Assembly (NCBI GenBank): GCA_050731755.1 | Contig: JBOHPP010000084.1 | Location: forward strand, 1-28,463 | Source: JBOHPP01 sp050731755 | GTDB taxonomy: Bacteria > Methylomirabilota > Methylomirabilia > Rokubacteriales > CSP1-6 | Length of the DNA: 28,463 bases | Direction of reading: 5' to 3' | In this document: piece after piece, positions 1-10,328 of the stretch | Position numbering within the stretch: position 1 is the stretch's first letter | Layout: every line of letters begins with the position of its first letter | Translations under genes and position numbers: made by a program | The notes under the pieces: generated by a model | What the model was told of the DNA's origin: nothing | What the model saw: only the letters and a program-made list of their open reading frames with translations | Database searches by the model: none

Positions 1-1277
1 ACCTCGTCCTGCACGATGGCGTCGGCTTCGCGCAGCAGCTCCAGGCGCTCCGGGGTGACTTCGCCGAGCACCCGGATGGCGAGACCCGGCCCGGGGAACG
101 GTTGGCGCCAGACGATCTCCGGGGGCAGACTCAGCAACTCCGCCACCCGGCGGACCTCGTCCTTGAAGAGCTCGCGCAGCGGCTCCAGCAGCTTGAACTC
201 CATCTTTGTGGGCAAGCCGCCCACGTTGTGGTGCGTCTTGATGGTCGCCGACGGGCCCTTGAAGGAGATCGACTCGATCACGTCGGGGTAGAGCGTCCCC
301 TGGGCGAGCCAGGGGATCTCGCCCAGCCGCCGGGCCTCATCCTCGAACACGGCGATGAACTCGCCGCCGATCCGCTTGCGCTTGAGCTCGGGGTCGGTGA
401 CGCCCCTCAGCACGTCGAGGAAACGCCGGGAGGCGTCGACATGGGCCAGAGGGATCTTGAACGCGTCGCGAAAGGTCCGTCCGACGGCGTCCGCTTCGCC
501 CTTCCTCAGCAGGCCGTTGTCGACGAACATGCACGTGAGCTGGTCGCCGATCGCCCGGTGGACGAGCACGGCGACCACCGCGGAATCGATGCCCCCGCTA
601 AGCGCGCACAACACACGATCCCGGCCGACCCGGGCTCGGATCGTGGCCAGCGTGGTCTCGACAAACGACGGCATGGACCACGTGCGTTTGACCCGGCAAA
701 GCTCGAGGAAGTTCTCGAGGATTTTCCGGCCCTGCGGAGTGTGCGCGACTTCCGGATGGAACTGCACGGCGTAGAGCCGACGCTCCTCGTCGGCCATGGC
801 CGCCACCGGGCAGTTCGGTGTCGAGCCCAGCGCGGTGAACCCCTTGGGGGGCCGGAGCACGGTGTCTCCGTGGCTCATCCAGACGCTGAGTCGGCCGTCG
901 CGCTCCGGGGTCACGCCGTCGAACAGCGGGCTCGTGCCCTTGAGCTCGACCTCCGCCGCGCCATACTCGCGACGTTCAGCGGGCACCACGTGGCCGCCCA
1001 GCATGTACCCCATCGCCTGCATGCCGTAGCAGATGCCCAGCAGGGGCAGGCCGGCGTCGAAGAGGGCCCGGGCCGGCAAGGGCGCTGCGTCTTCGTAGAC
1101 GCTGGATGGGCCGCCCGACAGCACGATGCCGCGGTAGCCGCCGGCCAGGATGGTCGCCAGAGGCTGGGTGCACGGCAGGATCTCAGAGTACACCCCGAAC
1201 TCGCGGATGCGCCGAGCGATGAGCTGGGTGTACTGCCCGCCGAAATCGAGGACCGCGATCTTGTCGGCCGCGTCCAC
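1..1277 (-). CDS. guaA: GMP synthase (glutamine-hydrolysing), C-terminus cut by window edge
   Basis: GuaA converts XMP to GMP using ATP and glutamine, the last step of guanine nucleotide synthesis in the cytosol. The visible 425 residues begin with a class I glutamine amidotransferase domain (LDFGGQYTQLIARR near residue 10, nucleophile motif LGICYGMQ, later AVQFHPEV). The ATP pyrophosphatase domain follows, with the P-loop ALSGGIDSAVV. The frame is still open at base 1, so roughly 90 C-terminal residues (the dimerisation domain) lie outside. No ATG is available at the family's usual N-terminus. The GTG at 1275-1277 puts the amidotransferase motif at the normal distance and is the best start. 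It lies 20 bp downstream of guaB3 and is probably co-transcribed with it. The call is secure; only the exact start is uncertain. Confidence 0.96.
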   Translation of the reverse strand, partial: MDAADKIAVLDFGGQYTQLIARRIREFGVYSEILPCTQPLATILAGGYRGIVLSGGPSSVYEDAAPLPARALFDAGLPLLGICYGMQAMGYMLGGHVVPAERREYGAAEVELKGTSPLFDGVTPERDGRLSVWMSHGDTVLRPPKGFTALGSTPNCPVAAMADEERRLYAVQFHPEVAHTPQGRKILENFLELCRVKRTWSMPSFVETTLATIRARVGRDRVLCALSGGIDSAVVAVLVHRAIGDQLTCMFVDNGLLRKGEADAVGRTFRDAFKIPLAHVDASRRFLDVLRGVTDPELKRKRIGGEFIAVFEDEARRLGEIPWLAQGTLYPDVIESISFKGPSATIKTHHNVGGLPTKMEFKLLEPLRELFKDEVRRVAELLSLPPEIVWRQPFPGPGLAIRVLGEVTPERLELLREADAIVQDE

Positions 1278-1297
1278 TGACGTCTCCGGGGCGTGGC

Positions 1298-2458
1298 TCA
1301 GCCGGGCCGCCCGACCTTTTGCGCCTGCTGGAAGACCTTTCCTTCGGTCTTGATCGCCGGGGCGATGATCAGCTCGGTCTGCTGCAGCTCGCGGATGGTG
1401 CGGGCGCCCACCGATCCCATGCACGTTCGGATGGCGCCGATCAGGTTCAATGTGCCGTCCTCCGTGAAGGCCGGGCCGAACAGGATCTGCTCCAGCGGGC
1501 TGGCGATGCCGACGCGAATGCGGGTGCCCCGCGGCAGGTTCTGGTGCGGGGTGGCCATGCCCCAGTGGTAGCCGCGGCCGGGCGCCTCGACGGCCCGCGC
1601 GAAGGCGGAGCCGATCATGACGGCGTCGGCGCCCGCCGCGAACGCCTTGCACACGTCGCCGCCGGTCGTCATTCCGCCGTCGGTGACGATGGGTACGTAG
1701 CGCCCGGTTTGCTTGTAGTGGAAATCGCGCGCCGCCGCGGAGTCAGCGGTGGCCGTCACCTGGGGCACGCCCAGCCCCAGCACCTCCCGGCTCGTGCAGG
1801 CGGCGCCCGGCCCCACCCCGATGAGCAGGGCGTCGGCACCGCACTCCATCAGCTCCAGACACGCCTCGTAGGTCACGCAGTTGCCGATGACGAGCGGAAT
1901 CGCCAGCTGCTTCTTGAGCCGGCGAAAGTCGAGCGGGGTGTACTCGCTGGCGATGTGGCGGGCCGTCGTGACGGTGGACTGCACCACGAAGACGTCAGCG
2001 CCCGCCTCCTGGGCGATCTGGGCGAAGCGCTCGGCCCGCTGGGGGATCGAGGAGACCGCGACAGGGCTGCCTCCCTTCTTGATCTCCTGGATGCGCCGGT
2101 GAATCAACTCCTCCTTGATCGGCTCGACGTAGAGCGACTGGATGATTCGGGTGCCTTCCTCCTGGCTGGCCGAGACGATCCGGTCGATCACGTCGTCGGG
2201 GTTCTCGTAGCGGGAGAAGATCCCTTCGAGATTCAGGACGGCCAGCCCGCCCAGGCGCCCCATCTCGATGGCCAGCCGCGACCCCACCACCCCATCCATG
2301 GCGGCGGCGATGATTGGCAGGTCGAAGCGTCGTCCGCACAGCTCCCAGGAGATGTCGACCTCGTTCGGGTTGACAGTCACGGCCCCGGGGACGAGCGCGA
2401 TATCGTCGAACCCGTACGCCACCCGCGCCTTGCGGCCTCGGCCGACCCACATTCCCAT
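1298..2458 (-). CDS. guaB3: GuaB3-type IMP dehydrogenase family protein (no CBS domains)
   Basis: This is a 386-residue TIM-barrel protein of the IMPDH/GMP reductase superfamily. The catalytic cysteine is Cys221 in GVGPGAACTSRE, and the phosphate-binding stretch VTDGGMTTGGDV is near residue 258. The tandem CBS insert of ordinary GuaB is absent and the length fits GuaB3. The usual IMPDH flap sequence (EGxxGxVPYKG-like) is not recognisable. Position directly before guaA argues for IMP to XMP oxidation. However, as I recall, a cyanobacterial GuaB3 has been reported to act as a GMP reductase, so the direction of the reaction is open. ATG at 2456-2458 has a purine-rich AAGGGGGG upstream; a second in-frame ATG lies two codons later. 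A strong promoter sits about 90 bp upstream. Confidence 0.9.
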   Translation of the reverse strand: MGMWVGRGRKARVAYGFDDIALVPGAVTVNPNEVDISWELCGRRFDLPIIAAAMDGVVGSRLAIEMGRLGGLAVLNLEGIFSRYENPDDVIDRIVSASQEEGTRIIQSLYVEPIKEELIHRRIQEIKKGGSPVAVSSIPQRAERFAQIAQEAGADVFVVQSTVTTARHIASEYTPLDFRRLKKQLAIPLVIGNCVTYEACLELMECGADALLIGVGPGAACTSREVLGLGVPQVTATADSAAARDFHYKQTGRYVPIVTDGGMTTGGDVCKAFAAGADAVMIGSAFARAVEAPGRGYHWGMATPHQNLPRGTRIRVGIASPLEQILFGPAFTEDGTLNLIGAIRTCMGSVGARTIRELQQTELIIAPAIKTEGKVFQQAQKVGRPG

Positions 2459-2546
2459 CTAGACCCCCCTTGTGGCCCGCTGAGGAACCTCACCGTGGCG
2501 CCCCGTATATAGGGATCGCCGCTCACTCGTATACAAGATCTGGTGC

Positions 2547-2575
2547 AGTATAGCGGTCGCGGCGCGGCGTGTCAA
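2547..2575 (-). promoter_or_regulatory. sigma70-type promoter for guaB3-guaA
   Basis: On the minus strand a perfect -35 box TTGACA (2570-2575) is followed by exactly 17 bp and then TATACT (2547-2552, 5 of 6 to TATAAT). The -35 box contains the TGA stop codon of coaX (2572-2574). Transcription should begin near 2540, giving a leader of about 80 nt before the guaB3 ATG. The leader holds a small TGAGG/CCTCA hairpin but nothing that matches a purine riboswitch. This is the best promoter in the window. Confidence 0.8.
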
Positions 2576-3345
2576 CGCACGCGCCCGGCCCGCTCCCAGA
2601 TGAGGCGCAATCCCTCCAGCTTGAGGTCCGGGTTGACGTGCTGAATCGAACGCGTGGCCCCGGCGACGAGCGACACCAGGCCCCCGGTCGCCACCACCTC
2701 GGGTGACCCCTCCATCTCGGCCCGGAGCCGTTCCACCAGGCCGTCGACCAGGCCGGCCCACCCGAAGACCACACCGGACTGGATGTTGGTCGCCGTGGTG
2801 CGTCCGATCGCCTCGGGCGGCCGGACCAGCTCGACGCGATAGAGCCGGGCGGCACGGCTCAAGAGGGCATCCACCGAGATCCCCAGCCCGGGAGCAATCG
2901 CGCCGCCGATGAACTCACCGCGGGCGTTGACGCAGTTGAACGTGGTGGCGGTCCCGAAGTCAACGACGATCAGCGGCGCGCCGTAGAGCGCCGCGCCGGC
3001 CACCCCTGCCAGGATACGGTCCGGGCCGACCTCGTGCGGGTTCTCCACCGCCAGCGGCATGCCGGTGTTGACACCCGGCTCGACGAAGAAGGGTTTGTGC
3101 CCGAAGTACTTCTCGGCCATCGACTCCAGCGCCTGCTGCACCGGCGGCACGACGGTGGAGATGGCCACGCCCGTGATGTCCGGAGGCTGGATCCCGCGCG
3201 TTCGGAGCAGCGTCTCGATGAACACGCCGTACTCGTCGGCGGTCTGCTCGCGCCGGCTGGTGAGCCGCCAGGACACTCGCAGCCGTGGACCCTCAAACAC
3301 CCCGATGGTGGTGTTCGTGTTGCCCACGTCGGCGACGAGGAGCAC
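2572..3345 (-). CDS. coaX: type III pantothenate kinase
   Basis: CoaX phosphorylates pantothenate, the first step of coenzyme A synthesis. It is an ASKHA-fold, cytosolic enzyme that typically needs a monovalent cation and is not inhibited by CoA. The 257 residues match the family length. They show the phosphate-1 motif DVGNTNTTIGVFEG at the N-terminus, the pantothenate-side motif EVGPDRILAG, the phosphate-2 motif VVDFGTATTFN, then GGAIAPGLGIS and ATGGLVSLVAGAT. The start is GTG at 3343-3345, which places DVGNTN at the standard position. It begins 2 bp after birA ends, so the two are surely co-transcribed. Its stop codon lies inside the guaB3 promoter. Confidence 0.96.
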   Translation of the reverse strand: MLLVADVGNTNTTIGVFEGPRLRVSWRLTSRREQTADEYGVFIETLLRTRGIQPPDITGVAISTVVPPVQQALESMAEKYFGHKPFFVEPGVNTGMPLAVENPHEVGPDRILAGVAGAALYGAPLIVVDFGTATTFNCVNARGEFIGGAIAPGLGISVDALLSRAARLYRVELVRPPEAIGRTTATNIQSGVVFGWAGLVDGLVERLRAEMEGSPEVVATGGLVSLVAGATRSIQHVNPDLKLEGLRLIWERAGRVR

Positions 3346-3347
3346 CG

Positions 3348-4078
3348 CTAGCCTTCGATCGTGCCGGCGACCACGCGGTGACGGCCGGCCCCGGTCTCGA
3401 GCACCAGAGCGCCGTCCTGGTCGAGGTCGACGGCGATCCCCGTGAGCCCGTCAACCGTGACGCGACGGCCCATGGTTTCGCTCAGCGCGAGCCAACGCTC
3501 ACGCACGGGACCAAACCCCTGCCCTTCCAGGCAGGCCCGCCAGGTGTCGAATCGGTCGAGGAGCGCGGCGAGGAGCACATCACGGTCGACGGCGCGCCCG
3601 GTCTCCAGAGCCACCGAGGTGGCGCGGCCGGCGAGCTCGCTCGGGAACTCACGCTGGGCCACGTTCACGCCGATGCCCAGAATGGTTATAGCGCTGTTCA
3701 TTGCGCTGAGACGAGATTCCAGCAGGATGCCGGCGATCTTGCGGCCGCCGACGAGGACGTCGTTCGGCCACTTGAGCCTCGGCGCGAGCGCCGCCACGGC
3801 AGCCAGCGCCTCGCCGACGGCGATGGCGGCGACGTGCGAGAGACCCGGAAGCCGGTCCGGCCCCAGGCGAGGACGCAGCAGGATCGAAACGAGGAGGCTC
3901 GCCCCCGGCTCGTCCTCCCAGCGGCGACCCCGCCGGCCACGACCGGCGCTCTGGTGATCCGCGACGACGACGGTGCGGTCCCGAGCCCCGCGCTCGGCCA
4001 GATCGAAGGCCACGGCCTGGGTCGACGGGACGCTCCCCACACGAACGACCGCAAGCTCGGTGGCAGCCGGGCCGGACC

Positions 4079-4082
<4 letters not shown>
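3348..4082 (-). CDS. birA: biotin--[acetyl-CoA-carboxylase] ligase (monofunctional)
   Basis: This protein makes biotinyl-5'-AMP and attaches biotin to carboxyl carrier proteins. The 244 residues carry the biotin/ATP loop GRGRRGRRW, the catalytic motif KWPNDVLVGGRKIAGIL and the GIGVNVAQ strand. They also contain a short C-terminal SH3-like region (RRVTVDGLTGIAVDLDQDG). The N-terminal winged-helix DNA-binding domain of E. coli BirA is missing, so this is a group I ligase without a repressor role. The GTG start at 4080-4082 overlaps the valS stop as GTGA, which implies translational coupling. The frame stays open upstream into valS, but that extension is antisense-like shadow sequence with no family similarity. 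Confidence 0.93.
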
Positions 4083-6721
<2,639 letters not shown>

Positions 6722-6728
6722 GAAAACG

Positions 6729-7775
6729 TCAGTGGAGCACCGGCGTCGCGGCGGTGAGCCGCCACCGCCCGCCGCTCCGGCGGAACGTGAGCGCCCACGG
6801 TGCGTGATTGCCCGCCGACGCGGCCACCGAGACCGCGGCGGGCTCGGGGCCGTCCGGCGCGTCGCACGCCGTCTCGCGCTCCAGCCGCGACGGCAACTTC
6901 TGGCGAAGCTGGGGGTCGGGCACCAGCACTGCCAGGGCCGGGCCGTGGCCCCCGGCCATCGCGCCGAGCAGGTCCTCCACGGCGCGGTGCAGGGCGAGGT
7001 GCCAGGCGTTGTGCTGGCGCCGGACCACGCGGGCGAAGCCGTCAGCCTCCGCGGTCAGGCGCAGGACGTCCTCCTGCTCGGTCTGCGGCTCGCAGCCCGG
7101 AATCCAACCCGGATAGCGCAGCTCGTAACGGACCCGGACCTCGGTGCCGCGAACGTGCCAGTGACGGGCCGCCAAACCCTCGGGAAAGAGCGCGACCGAA
7201 CTCCAGGTGACGCGAACGTCCTCGTCCCGATGGCGCACGAGCTCGAGGCGGAGCGCGCGCGAACCGCGGCCGGTCGCCACGCCCTCCCAGAGGACGAGGA
7301 AGGTGGCCCCGGCCCGGGAGGGGACCGGGTGGACGGTGGGTCGGCCGTCACGGTGGAAGGCGGCGATGAGCTGCGGCTCCTCCCGCGGTGAGCCGTAGAT
7401 CCGTACAGAGCTGCCGCCTGGCGCATCGCCGAGATGGAAGGCGCCGACGGTAAGGTTCGCCACCCGGACCAGCCGGAGGGAGGCGCCGCCCCACGCTTCG
7501 GCAAACCCGTCCAGCCTATCTTGCAGGAAGGCCGGCGCGGCAAAGACGCCGCCGCCTGCCAGGCTCTCCACGATCTCCTCGTCGAGGAGAGCGTAGAGCT
7601 CCCGGTAGGTGTCGGCGGCCCGCTCGGGATCCCCGGCCTCGGCCAGGCTCAACCGGGTCACCGCGAGCGCGCGGAAGCGGTCGAGCCGGTCGGCCGCGCC
7701 GGCGGCGCTGGCCGGAGAGGCCGCGAGGAGGACGTGCGCCAGCACGGCGAGTGCGAGGAGCGATCTCCGGCTCAC
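6729..7775 (-). CDS. secreted or periplasmic protein of unknown function
   Basis: I do not recognise a family. The 348-residue product starts with an Arg-rich n-region (SRRS), a hydrophobic stretch LLALAVLAHVLLAAS and an ASPASAA-type cleavage region, so it should be exported by Sec. The mature part is mixed alpha/beta. It contains only two cysteines (in PGCEPQ and TACDAP), which could form a disulfide. It has a Trp-rich segment (RHWHVRG, YPGWIPGC, HNAWHLALHRAVEDLL) and ends in a strand-like WALTFRRSGGRWRLTAATPVLH region. I chose the GTG at 7773-7775 because it puts the signal peptide at the very N-terminus; a TTG at 7788-7790 is the alternative. It heads the valS-birA-coaX run and diverges from lptFG by 22 bp. 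Confidence 0.8.
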   Translation of the reverse strand: MSRRSLLALAVLAHVLLAASPASAAGAADRLDRFRALAVTRLSLAEAGDPERAADTYRELYALLDEEIVESLAGGGVFAAPAFLQDRLDGFAEAWGGASLRLVRVANLTVGAFHLGDAPGGSSVRIYGSPREEPQLIAAFHRDGRPTVHPVPSRAGATFLVLWEGVATGRGSRALRLELVRHRDEDVRVTWSSVALFPEGLAARHWHVRGTEVRVRYELRYPGWIPGCEPQTEQEDVLRLTAEADGFARVVRRQHNAWHLALHRAVEDLLGAMAGGHGPALAVLVPDPQLRQKLPSRLERETACDAPDGPEPAAVSVAASAGNHAPWALTFRRSGGRWRLTAATPVLH

Positions 7776-7797
7776 GCGCCTATGGTACAACAGGCCG

Positions 7798-10164
7798 ATG
7801 AGGGTTCCGGGCCTGGCGATTCTCGATCGCTATCTCCTGCGCGAGCTGGCCGCGCCGTTCGCGCTGGGGACGGCGCTCTTCACCTTCTTCCTCATCATCG
7901 ACCGCCTCTACCAACTGACCGAACTGGTCATCACCCGGGGTGTCCCCTTCCACCTGGTCGCCCAACTCCTCGTGTTCATGTTGCCGTTGTTCCTGGCCCA
8001 CACGCTCCTCATGGCGCTTCTCGTCGCCATCCTGCTGGCCGGCGGACGCATGGCGGCCGACCTGGAGGTCGTGGCCTGTAAGGCGGCTGGCGTGAGCCTG
8101 GTCCGGCTCTTCCGGCCGGTGCTGATCGCCGCCCTGGTCGTCAGCCTGGCCGCGGGCGCGCTCACGCTCGTCCTCGGTCCGTTGGCCAATCGCCAGTTCC
8201 AGCTGCAGATCTTCAAAATTCTCCAGTCTCGGGCGGTGAGCGGGCTCAAGGAGCGGGTGTTCAACACCAGCTTCGCCGACATGATGATCTACGTGGAAGA
8301 GATCAGCGCCTCGCAGGTGGCGCTGCGGGGCGTGATCGTGTCCGACGAACGCGATCCCAAGTTCTCCCGAGTGATCACCGCCCGCGAGGGACGGCTGCTC
8401 GCCGACGAGGGAACGCGCCGGATCACCCTGCGCCTGCTCGACGGTGCGGTCAACGAGGCGGACGTCGTACCCGTCGAGCCGCCGCCGGGCGTATCGGCCG
8501 AGGATGCCCCGACCGGCGGGGCGGCCGGGGCCAAACGCTACCGGTACACGGCGTTCTCGCTGTACGACATGACGCTGGCCCTGGATTCGCCGCTCAAGGG
8601 CGCCACCCGCCTCGACAAACCCGAGCGGGACGCCAGCTTGGCCGATCTGCGCCGGAGGATCGCCGAGTCGCGCGACGATGCGCGAACGCGCCTGCCCTGG
8701 GAGAGCGAGCTGCACAAGCGGTTCGCGGTGCCCGTCGCCGCCCTCGTATTCGCCCTGCTCGGTTTTCCCCTGGCCATGCGTTCCCATCGGGGCGGACGCA
8801 GTGTGGCCTTCGTCGGCGCCCTGACCATCCTGCTCAGCTACTACCTGCTCCTGACGTCGCTGGAGAGTCTCGCCCTGCGCGAGCGGCTGCCCGTGGCCCT
8901 GGCCATCTGGATGCCCAACGTTCTCTTCGGAGTTCTGGGCACTGGCCTGCTGGCCGTCACGGCGCGCGAGTGGCAGGCACCCCGGCTGAGATTCCTGTGG
9001 CGCGCCGCCGAGACGCTGTGGGAGCGCCTGCCCCGTCAGCGGGGCCGGCGGGAGGAGCGGCTGGTTGGTGGCGGGCGCGACACCACCTTCATCATGGACC
9101 GCTATTTGCTTCGGCAGTTCTTCGTCTTCGTGGCCCTGACCCTCGCCGTGGCGACCGCCGTGTTCGTCGTCGTCGACCTCTTGCAGACGCTCGACCGCTA
9201 TCTCCGGGTGAAGCCTCCCTTGATGTACATCGTCGAGCATTTCCTCTTCGCCGTCCCGCTGGCGCTGCACCGGGGGCTGCCCATTGTCATGCTGGTGGCG
9301 ACCATCTTCCTGTTCCTGACGCTGACGCGCTGGCATGAGCTTACGGCGCTGAAGGCGGCCGGGGTGAGCCTCTACCGGATCAGCGCGCCCGTGCTGCTGA
9401 CCGGCCTGGCCGTCTCGGCCGGCTCCGGACTGTTCCAGGAGTTCCTGCTGCCCATCATCAGCGAACGGGGCGAGGAGGTGGACCGCGTGAAGATCCGCGG
9501 CCAGTTGCCGCGCCATCTGCAGAGCCGCACGCGCTTGTGGCTCCGCAGCTCGGATACGCGCTTCTATCGGGTCGAGCTGCTGAACCCGGCGACCAGTGAC
9601 CTCTACGGCGTCACGATCTTCGAGCTCGATGGCGGGTTCCGCCTCACCAGCCGGCTCGACGCCCGGCAAGCCCGGTGGACGCCGAGCGGGTGGGAGTTCC
9701 TCGAGGGGGCCGTGCGCGAGATCACGCCGGATGGCCGGGTGAGCACGGTTCCCTTCGGGCGGACGGCGCTCGACTTCGAGGAGACGATCAGGGACTTCAC
9801 GGACATCCAGAAGCCGCCGGCCGCGATGAGCTACCGGGAGCTCCGCGAATACGTCGGCAAGCTGGAGGCAGCCGGCTTCCAGGCCAGAAAGTACCTGGTC
9901 GACATGTACGCGAAGCTCTCCGCGCCCTTGGAGAACCTCATCATGATCCTCGTCGCCATCCCCTTCGCGCTGCACGCGCCCCGGGGCGGGCGGCTCTACG
10001 GCACCGGGCTGGCGATCGCGATCATGGCGGGCTACCTCGTAATCGACCGCTCGGCCCGGGCGCTCGGCCAGGCCGACCTGCTGCCGCCGCTGCTGGCCGC
10101 CTGGTCGGCCAACGTGATCTTCCTCGGCCTCGGGACCGCTCTCTTCCTGCGTTCCCGCACCTGA
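7798..10164 (+). CDS. fused LptF-LptG lipopolysaccharide export permease
   Basis: One uninterrupted 788-residue frame contains two complete YjgP/YjgQ (LptF/LptG) permease units. Unit 1 (about residues 1-390) starts LDRYLLRELAAPFALG and has N-terminal membrane segments. A periplasmic beta-jellyroll part and C-terminal membrane segments (VAALVFALLGFPLAM and following) come next. Residues about 390-432 form a basic linker (LPRQRGRREERL). Unit 2 starts at Met433 with MDRYLLRQFFVFVALT and repeats the same plan, ending in WSANVIFLGLGTALFL. LptF and LptG normally are separate proteins that pair with two LptB subunits to extract LPS from the inner membrane. Both have cytosolic termini, so a direct fusion is topologically possible. 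The ATG for Met433 is at 9094-9096, with no clear ribosome binding site before it. It is the only plus-strand gene here. Reading further upstream (to 7609) is open but not permease-like. Confidence 0.93.
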   Translation: MRVPGLAILDRYLLRELAAPFALGTALFTFFLIIDRLYQLTELVITRGVPFHLVAQLLVFMLPLFLAHTLLMALLVAILLAGGRMAADLEVVACKAAGVSLVRLFRPVLIAALVVSLAAGALTLVLGPLANRQFQLQIFKILQSRAVSGLKERVFNTSFADMMIYVEEISASQVALRGVIVSDERDPKFSRVITAREGRLLADEGTRRITLRLLDGAVNEADVVPVEPPPGVSAEDAPTGGAAGAKRYRYTAFSLYDMTLALDSPLKGATRLDKPERDASLADLRRRIAESRDDARTRLPWESELHKRFAVPVAALVFALLGFPLAMRSHRGGRSVAFVGALTILLSYYLLLTSLESLALRERLPVALAIWMPNVLFGVLGTGLLAVTAREWQAPRLRFLWRAAETLWERLPRQRGRREERLVGGGRDTTFIMDRYLLRQFFVFVALTLAVATAVFVVVDLLQTLDRYLRVKPPLMYIVEHFLFAVPLALHRGLPIVMLVATIFLFLTLTRWHELTALKAAGVSLYRISAPVLLTGLAVSAGSGLFQEFLLPIISERGEEVDRVKIRGQLPRHLQSRTRLWLRSSDTRFYRVELLNPATSDLYGVTIFELDGGFRLTSRLDARQARWTPSGWEFLEGAVREITPDGRVSTVPFGRTALDFEETIRDFTDIQKPPAAMSYRELREYVGKLEAAGFQARKYLVDMYAKLSAPLENLIMILVAIPFALHAPRGGRLYGTGLAIAIMAGYLVIDRSARALGQADLLPPLLAAWSANVIFLGLGTALFLRSRT

Positions 10165-10165
10165 C

Positions 10166-10324
10166 CTCCGGCCCGCTGGCCGTCGGGGCCCGGCCGCGGT
10201 CCGCTGACCACGCGCCCATACGCCACGCCACCGGTCACGCGATCCATACGAAGCGCGACGCACGGTCATAGGCGGCCCGAACGGGTCGGCGGACCGCGGC
10301 CGGGCCCCGACGGCCAGCGCGGAG
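10166..10324. repeat. large inverted-repeat element between convergent genes
   Basis: The arms 10174-10204 and 10289-10319 are perfect inverted copies of 31 bp (left arm begins CGCTGGCCGTCGGGG). They are separated by 84 bp. Pairing resumes outside the arms as CTCCG (10166-10170) with CGGAG (10320-10324) after a 3-base bulge. The spacer holds two related direct repeats, each beginning CATACG (10217 and 10245) and ending GGTCA (10233 and 10264). It fills the gap between the 3' ends of lptFG and the UPF0182 gene. The loop is too long and there is no T-run, so a plain intrinsic terminator is unlikely. A MITE- or REP-like element, or a bidirectional transcription barrier, fits better. Confidence 0.85.
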
Positions 10325-10328
10325 ACGC

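Noticed and set aside
2459..2546. Possible purine riboswitch in the guaB3 leader.
   Set aside because: The roughly 80-nt leader lacks the conserved loop-loop sequences and three-way junction; only a tiny hairpin is visible.
7609..7797. An upstream extension of the lptFG frame by 63 codons.
   Set aside because: It overlaps the signal peptide region of the divergent gene, has Ser/Arg/Ala-rich shadow composition, and the permease N-terminus starts at 7798.
10174..10319. The inverted repeat as an intrinsic terminator.
   Set aside because: The 84-bp loop and lack of a T-run do not fit a classic terminator, though a weaker barrier role remains possible.
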